This document shows, in pieces, positions 58,791 to 64,000 of a stretch of 64,000 bases of DNA. The stretch's first letter is position 1. The number at the start of each line of letters is the position of its first letter. A program made the translations under genes and the position numbers. This DNA is from Asterias amurensis (Eukaryota; Echinodermata; Asteroidea; Forcipulatida; Asteriidae): contig NC_092649.1 in the NCBI RefSeq assembly GCF_032118995.1, positions 14,084,191-14,148,190 of the forward strand. The letters run 5' to 3'. The notes below the pieces were generated by a model that was not told where the DNA came from, did no database searches, and saw nothing but the letters and a program-made list of their open reading frames with translations.

Positions 58791-58913
58791 TATCAGGACG
58801 GTCGAGTGGTCTACTCTAAGCCGCTAGACTCAATCTGCGAAGCCTTCACATAATACAGTGAATGTGGGTGTTCTGGTCTCCATTTGGAGTGAGTTCGAAT
58901 CTCACTGCTGACA
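58791..58913 (+). pseudogene. tRNA-Leu(CAA) pseudogene, copy 4
   Basis: Aligned to copy 3, it has TATCAGGACGGTCGAGTGG at the start, an insertion in the D region (CTACTCTAAG), CAAT instead of CAAG at the anticodon edge, a shortened variable arm, and a T arm reading GAGTTCGAATCTC. The cloverleaf is compromised. Confidence 0.8.
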
Positions 58914-59154
58914 ATTGTTTTCTCAGTTTAAATAAACAAAGCAACATAGTGAGTTTGGACACAAGCTGTCTTTTGAACAAAGTGTAGGAAACCTTGTCTG
59001 GAATGAACACGTGTGATTCTTCGTTTGAAGGCGTGGGTTAGTTCAGTGTGTTTTCTTCATCGGGTCTCCTTTGAAGACGTGGTTCAGCATCAAACCAAAA
59101 TCTTACAATATTCTTACGGAAACAACGAATACACGGGGGCGGGCTGCATGTATT

Positions 59155-59275
59155 CCATCTAAGATGTCAGACCCACGGTAAATTATAGTTTTGTCCTTTT
59201 AGCACCATGGTTGTGAGCGCTTTGGTGGTTTTCATTCGGATGTGTAAATTCGTATCCCACTTCTGACACTTTTTT
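59155..59275 (+). pseudogene. Highly decayed tRNA-Leu-like remnant
   Basis: GATGTCAGACCCACGG at the left and TTCGTATCCCACTTCTGACA at the right preserve the outline of the tRNA unit, with little left between. Weaker remnants are at about 59022-59085 and 59348-59372. From 59376 to 60800 I see no recognisable feature; an open stretch at 59455-59913 has no familiar domain. Confidence 0.5.
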
Positions 59276-60804
59276 CACTAATATTAAATTGAGAGCATGT
59301 AATTATGAGCGTGATTAGTCATGCTAGGTTTCGTTCCATTTCCGCAATCTGAAGGAGTTGGTTCGAATCATATTTCTGTTGGAAAACCGTCCCTTCAACC
59401 CTGAACCTGTCCTTAATTAGGTAAAGATAACATTTTACTTTTCCTCGTGTACTTGTGTTTCAAATATTTTTTTTAAGTGTCTTCAGGGATAACGTTTCCT
59501 CAACACTTATCATAGGGTCACCGACCAGTGTAAACCATCCATATCCGCTCCTCGTCCTGGCTTACTCTTATCTCCATAAAGTGATTGTGAAGATTAATTA
59601 CCCATCTCATAGATGTAAAAAGGTGTATTGTTCTTCCCAAGTACTTGGAGATCAGGTCGGTGTCCAGTTGAGCACTTTTGTTAACCCCCTAGTTTCGGGT
59701 TTTTGTGTACCCGGTTGGAGTGGCTTCAGCTCCGGGATCCGTATGGACCACTTGAACCCTCTTGAGGCAGGTATCAGCCCCATTGGGTTGCGACCCATAA
59801 GGGGAAAAGGTATACACAGCCCAGCCCCACCAGCATACCGATATTCATCCGAGATTCACAGGTGTGACTATTGTCATCGTAATACAACTGGTATGTGCCC
59901 CGTTATAATATGACGACATCTGCGAGGTGTTTTGATGGGGCCCACATGGTGTTTTTTTTTATATACTGGTGCTGCTTTTATATTTGCAGGTGTGACCAAT
60001 GGTTGAAATATTTGTGTCGGGACTTTCAAGGCGGGGATCTGCGTAGGTAGTAACTGGGGTTTTCAATCAGTTTCCTCTGAACATATTCAGATACGGTAGA
60101 TTGTGATAAAGCCCGATAATGTGACAGAGGGTAACCCCCCCCCCCCAAAAAAAAGGGGGATGCTCCCTAACTTTTACTGTACACTCTTGTATAGTAGAAC
60201 CCCCCCCCCCACCCCTCCTAAAGACTTCTAAAGAATTCCTGGGATTTCAAGCACACATGGAGGCTAATAATGAGGTTGGGTGTATATTCCAAGCCTCATA
60301 TCGAGCACACTGTTAAAGTGGTGTGTACAAAACGAAAACTATAAGGAAATCGTTCCGGACAATGTTCTCCTTTCCTTTTTTTTTTGTCGAGAACACCCGC
60401 ACTCTCCGATGAGAATTCCCAGAGTCGGTTTAGTCTTTAAACAAGGCAGGGTGTAAAATCCCTTTGAAGTGTATTTACAACAGCCATGACTGACTGTACA
60501 ATGGTCATAAACTGCGAAATATCATCTGTGAAATGTGTTCAATGTTTACTTTCCTGCGCCATAAAGTGCATTAAAGTAGTAGCCCGCATAGTAATAAACG
60601 AACCGCTGCCCATCACTGTGTCAAAGGCAATGTTATTAAAATGACGAACATAAGATCTTATCCCAGTTTCGTTTTTCTCAAAAATAGCGAAAATAGGTCA
60701 GCAAAAACAAACTATAAAACGGCTCACTGTGTTGGAACCTATGTGCCATAAAGCTCCATGTTGAAGTGGTATTGATTCAATACAAAACTCGAACAGTTTT
60801 ATTG

Positions 60805-60930
60805 GGCCGTATCCATGTTGGCGTTTACGGCTACGGCTGTTGCTAAGGGTGTTTGCTACGAACGTCCTACTACCTCAACCCATGACGCACTGGCTGGCTG
60901 TAGCCATAGCTCCAACCGGACACGGTCTGA
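60805..60930. mobile_element. Short foldback MITE, GGCCGTATCC family
   Basis: GGGCCGTATCCATGTTGGCG, then TACGGCTACGGCTGTTGCTA and a mirrored CTGTAGCCATAGCTCC with GGACACGGTC at the end. It is a diverged copy of the cleaner element at 63795-63926. I see no gene at 60931-63240. Confidence 0.6.
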
Positions 60931-63242
60931 GTTTACAAATTCTGTGCTCATAATTTTCTAGAAATAAAATATGGATAGTTATGCCCCTTATCATCCAGAA
61001 CCGCTTCTTAGCTCACAAGATCAGCTCGGCGTGCAGTTCCTTCCTCATTGGCGTCTACAGCTCGCCGAAGCCGTATAGCTGGTAGCAGCCAATTTGGGCA
61101 CGGCCATAGATTGTTCTTGATGTTGCCACACGAACGGTGTGGTGTACAAACGTAAGCAAAACTTTACACGACCGACCGTCTCTTAAGGCAGGAGTAAGAT
61201 TACGTACTAGTTCTTTTTAAAACATATCCAAAGAAAGACATCATAAGGATGATTAAGCTAATCACGACCATCGACCATACGGATGGTTCTCGGGTTAGAA
61301 ACCACACTTTCACGTAAACACCAAAGCTGTTCCATGAAAAAGTTAAAATATATAAAATATCCCATAACTTAATTATAATCGGATGGCCTTAAAACTTATG
61401 TTGTTTTAACTTTTTAGAAAATTGACAATGTACAGGATTTGATCGATTAATATTTCCCACTTTGACAACCTCTCCCCCCCCCCTACCCCCAAACGAAGAG
61501 CGTGTTTTCTCCCTCTGTCGCGTGATGATATCAACGGCTGCCGACGTACATAAAATGACTTGAACTTGGGTCTCTCAGACATTAAGCATAACAGTTTTGG
61601 CGCCAAATCACGCGAGGTCAAAGATTTGGCGGGAAAATGGAGAGCGATCGATACGTGTGGGCCCGATCCACGCAGACACGAGTGCTCTTTACGGTGCCAA
61701 ATCTGATCATTAAACGGAACGGGAGAGTCTGCCGTTTGTCTTTGACTTGCTGTTTGCTACCGTAGCTATTCGATAATCGGCATCCTCTCGTTGTAGGTTA
61801 TTTCCTATCAAAGGTTCCCAATGAGCAAACTTTACAGTCTTTGGATGGATTCACCTCATTTCCCATTCCGCTTTAATAACGGCATCACGTTTCCTGATCA
61901 AAATTAGCTTTGTTTTTCGCTCTCATTGCATTGTTTTCTAACTTTCTCTTGAAAATAACAGTGGACGATGCTCCAAATCATTGTTGAAAGTCTTTATTAT
62001 CAAGTCACGGGTCAGAATGCCATCGACCATGAACCAGGCGTGTTTTGTTTTTACCGAGATTGAGAACAGGGTATTGCTGACCCGCGAATGGTATTGCGGG
62101 TCAGGCCCACCTACGGACCCGTAACGGGTCAATGTATGACCAGGCACTTTTTGGAGTGCTTTATTGACCCTATCGTTTTGAAAACTTTCCACACTATATA
62201 ACGGCCGCTTTCGAACTTCCACTCAAAAAGAGTTTCGCAAGAATAGCGCACATTTTGGGCGGGGTTTTGAAGGAGCGCGTGTCGCGCCCTATGATCCTCT
62301 GGATTAGTACTGGACTACACACACCTGCTAAATGTACAGCAAACGAGCTCATTCACACGTTCAGATTTGTCTTTTTATTAACTCAGGTGTTGGGGGGGGG
62401 GCTTTCTTTCATCTCATTATTGTGTCTCTCTCTCTTTGAGTTCTATTTGAGGATTAAACATTGTCATAACGTGAGGGTTATTACTATTAGCCACGGTGGA
62501 TATATTACGAACATGCAACACGTTTGACATGCGAATGGAGCTGGACGGTCCCATCAGGGACCCACGTCACCACTCCCCCCTCCGGACTCCGGGGGGAAGT
62601 AGGCTTGATGGTGTGTCACAGACCTGTCAATCAAGAGTGACGTGTGAACGGCTTAAAGGGAGACTTCATCATCTCATGCCACTTGGGCAGTTGTTTTGGG
62701 TTCACACGGAGAGGGGGTAAATGAATCACTGGGGGTAAATCATCTTCATCAGTTGGTGGATCCGGGAGGGGGGGGTTCATCTCCTAATAATCTGTTCCTT
62801 TTTGTGAAATGTTTTAACCTTCACATCTTTACCATCTTATAACGGTGAGACCTGTTTTGGGACGGACGCAAAAGAAAATCAGACACATTGACTGAATCCC
62901 GGTTCAATACGAATTTTGACGTCACAATTTCACAACGAATTCGTAACAGTTCTCCTGCAAAATATTTGATGCGAAACAGCCCTGTGACGTCAAAATTTTG
63001 CTTTGCATTCGCATTCGCTGTTTCATGTTGCTGATATCAGACACAATGGGTCCATCTTACCAGTTCACAATGAAACCTACACCGTCTGTAACATGGTTGT
63101 TAAAAAAAAAAGACCGAAGCCGAATTAGCGGTAACAATGGTGCGTTTCGCGGCTGTAACCAATAACTATTCCGTTCAATGGTCAGTGATCAACCAATGAC
63201 AAGTTCAAACGAAACAATTATCTGTTCAGACCGCCTAGACGC

Positions 63243-63350
63243 ACCCCGGCTAAGGCTACGACTGTTGTTAAGGGTGTTGCTAAGAATGTCAATTACGCAT
63301 GATGACGCGGCAATCCAGCCGTAGCCGTAACCCCGGATTCGGACACCGCT
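63243..63350. mobile_element. Short foldback MITE, GGCCGTATCC family, partial
   Basis: AAGGCTACGACTGTTGTTAA and GGTGTTGCTAAGAATGTC, followed by CCAGCCGTAGCCGTAACCCC and GGATTCGGACACC. It shares the core order of the 63795-63926 copy but lacks a clear left end. Confidence 0.6.
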
Positions 63351-63794
63351 ATAAATTGCCATTTAAAATTCCGCTAGATACCAATTGCGCAAAGAAGTAA
63401 CAAACAATATTTGTTTTATTACATGCGGTCCTCGGTTCCTGCTGAACATTACACGTGATACCCGGTCCTAATACCTCCAGTGTAGAAGTGAGGCTTGACA
63501 GAGAGGTGACCAATGACAACAAACATCAATTATCACAGGGGACTGGTTGGTCACCTGTTTCTACTCAGAAATTTTGACTGATGTTCTTCAGGTTTTCTTT
63601 TGAGATTGTGGATGTATTTTGTGCAGTCTTATACTTTAAGGTGCCAATTTTGAAGAGTTATTAGTCATTACATAGACTTGTGGACAAGTCGTTTCATTGT
63701 TGTATCGGTAATAGTAACGGCCCTCACGTGACACTGCTTTGTTCGTGCGAGACTATCACCACCACAAGTCTAGGCATATACACTGTAGAGACAA

Positions 63795-63926
63795 CGGCCG
63801 TGTCCGAATCTACGGCTGCGGCTACGACCGTTGCCAGGGGTGTTGCTAAGGGCGTCCTATACTTCAATGCATGACGATCCGGCCGTAGCCGTAGTCGTAG
63901 CCGTAGCCGCCAATTCGGATACGGCC
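63795..63926. mobile_element. Short foldback MITE, GGCCGTATCC family
   Basis: GGCCGTGTCCGAATCTACGG on the left pairs with the inverted CCGCCAATTCGGATACGGCC on the right over about 30 bp. The core is CGTTGCCAGGGGTGTTGCTA. It carries no coding capacity. Confidence 0.75.
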
Positions 63927-63960
63927 AACGAATCATTCCTGTTTTCTTCTATTAAATTAA

Positions 63961-64000
63961 AGACACTGGACACTTTTGGTAATTACTCTAAATAAATATT
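63961..64000. mobile_element. TTAA MITE (family 2), cut by the window edge
   Basis: AGACACTGGACACTTTTGGT following TTAA at 63957-63960 and continuing into AATTACTC, the left end of the family. The rest lies outside the window. Confidence 0.8.

Noticed and set aside
59455-59913. 152-codon plus-strand frame
   Set aside because: No familiar motif, no repeat of it elsewhere in the window and no splice or promoter support; left unassigned.

Overview
The window looks like nuclear DNA from an invertebrate deuterostome, most likely an echinoderm and plausibly a sea star. The grounds are spliced genes with short GT-AG introns, low GC, intron-bearing tRNA-Leu(CAA) genes, and dense TTAA-flanked foldback MITEs starting AGGAACACGTTGCC or GGCACTGGACACTATTGG, which I associate from memory with sea stars. 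The species call is inference.

The only protein family with intact multi-exon genes is an SLC16 (monocarboxylate-transporter-like) major facilitator family, present as five paralogues. MCT-A (288-4763) and MCT-B (10343-15201) are on the minus strand. MCT-C (22957-25265), MCT-D (34054-36358) and MCT-E (44107-46414) are on the plus strand. Every copy has four coding exons joined by phase-1 introns and encodes 449 or 450 residues. Fragments of further copies lie at 1-103 and 5880-6080, so the array probably extends left of the window.

MCT-B and MCT-C are head to head. The plus-strand part is a tandem triplication whose edges can be read to the base: units 15457-27625, 27626-38049 and 38050-52174. 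Each unit carries the upstream region, a decayed LINE, one MCT gene and a LINE-tail/foldback segment. The units differ mainly by insertions, most of which have an empty site in a sister unit: a 3.6-kb DNA transposon and a hAT MITE in unit 1, a TTAA MITE in unit 2, a 2.16-kb LTR-like element shared by units 2 and 3, and a 4.07-kb CACTA-like transposon in unit 3. The last has a coherent host-style splice pattern in its remaining exons, a precise empty site in unit 2, and an excision-footprint-like scar in unit 1.

Between MCT-A and MCT-B (6.1-10.1 kb) there is transposon debris, including a P-like element with an intact THAP-domain exon. Right of the array (52.2-64 kb) I find no protein-coding gene. 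That part holds two unrelated 42-bp minisatellites, a PIF/Harbinger-like foldback element, several MITEs, and a small tandem array of tRNA-Leu(CAA) genes in successive stages of decay. No CRISPR, rRNA or prokaryotic feature is present.
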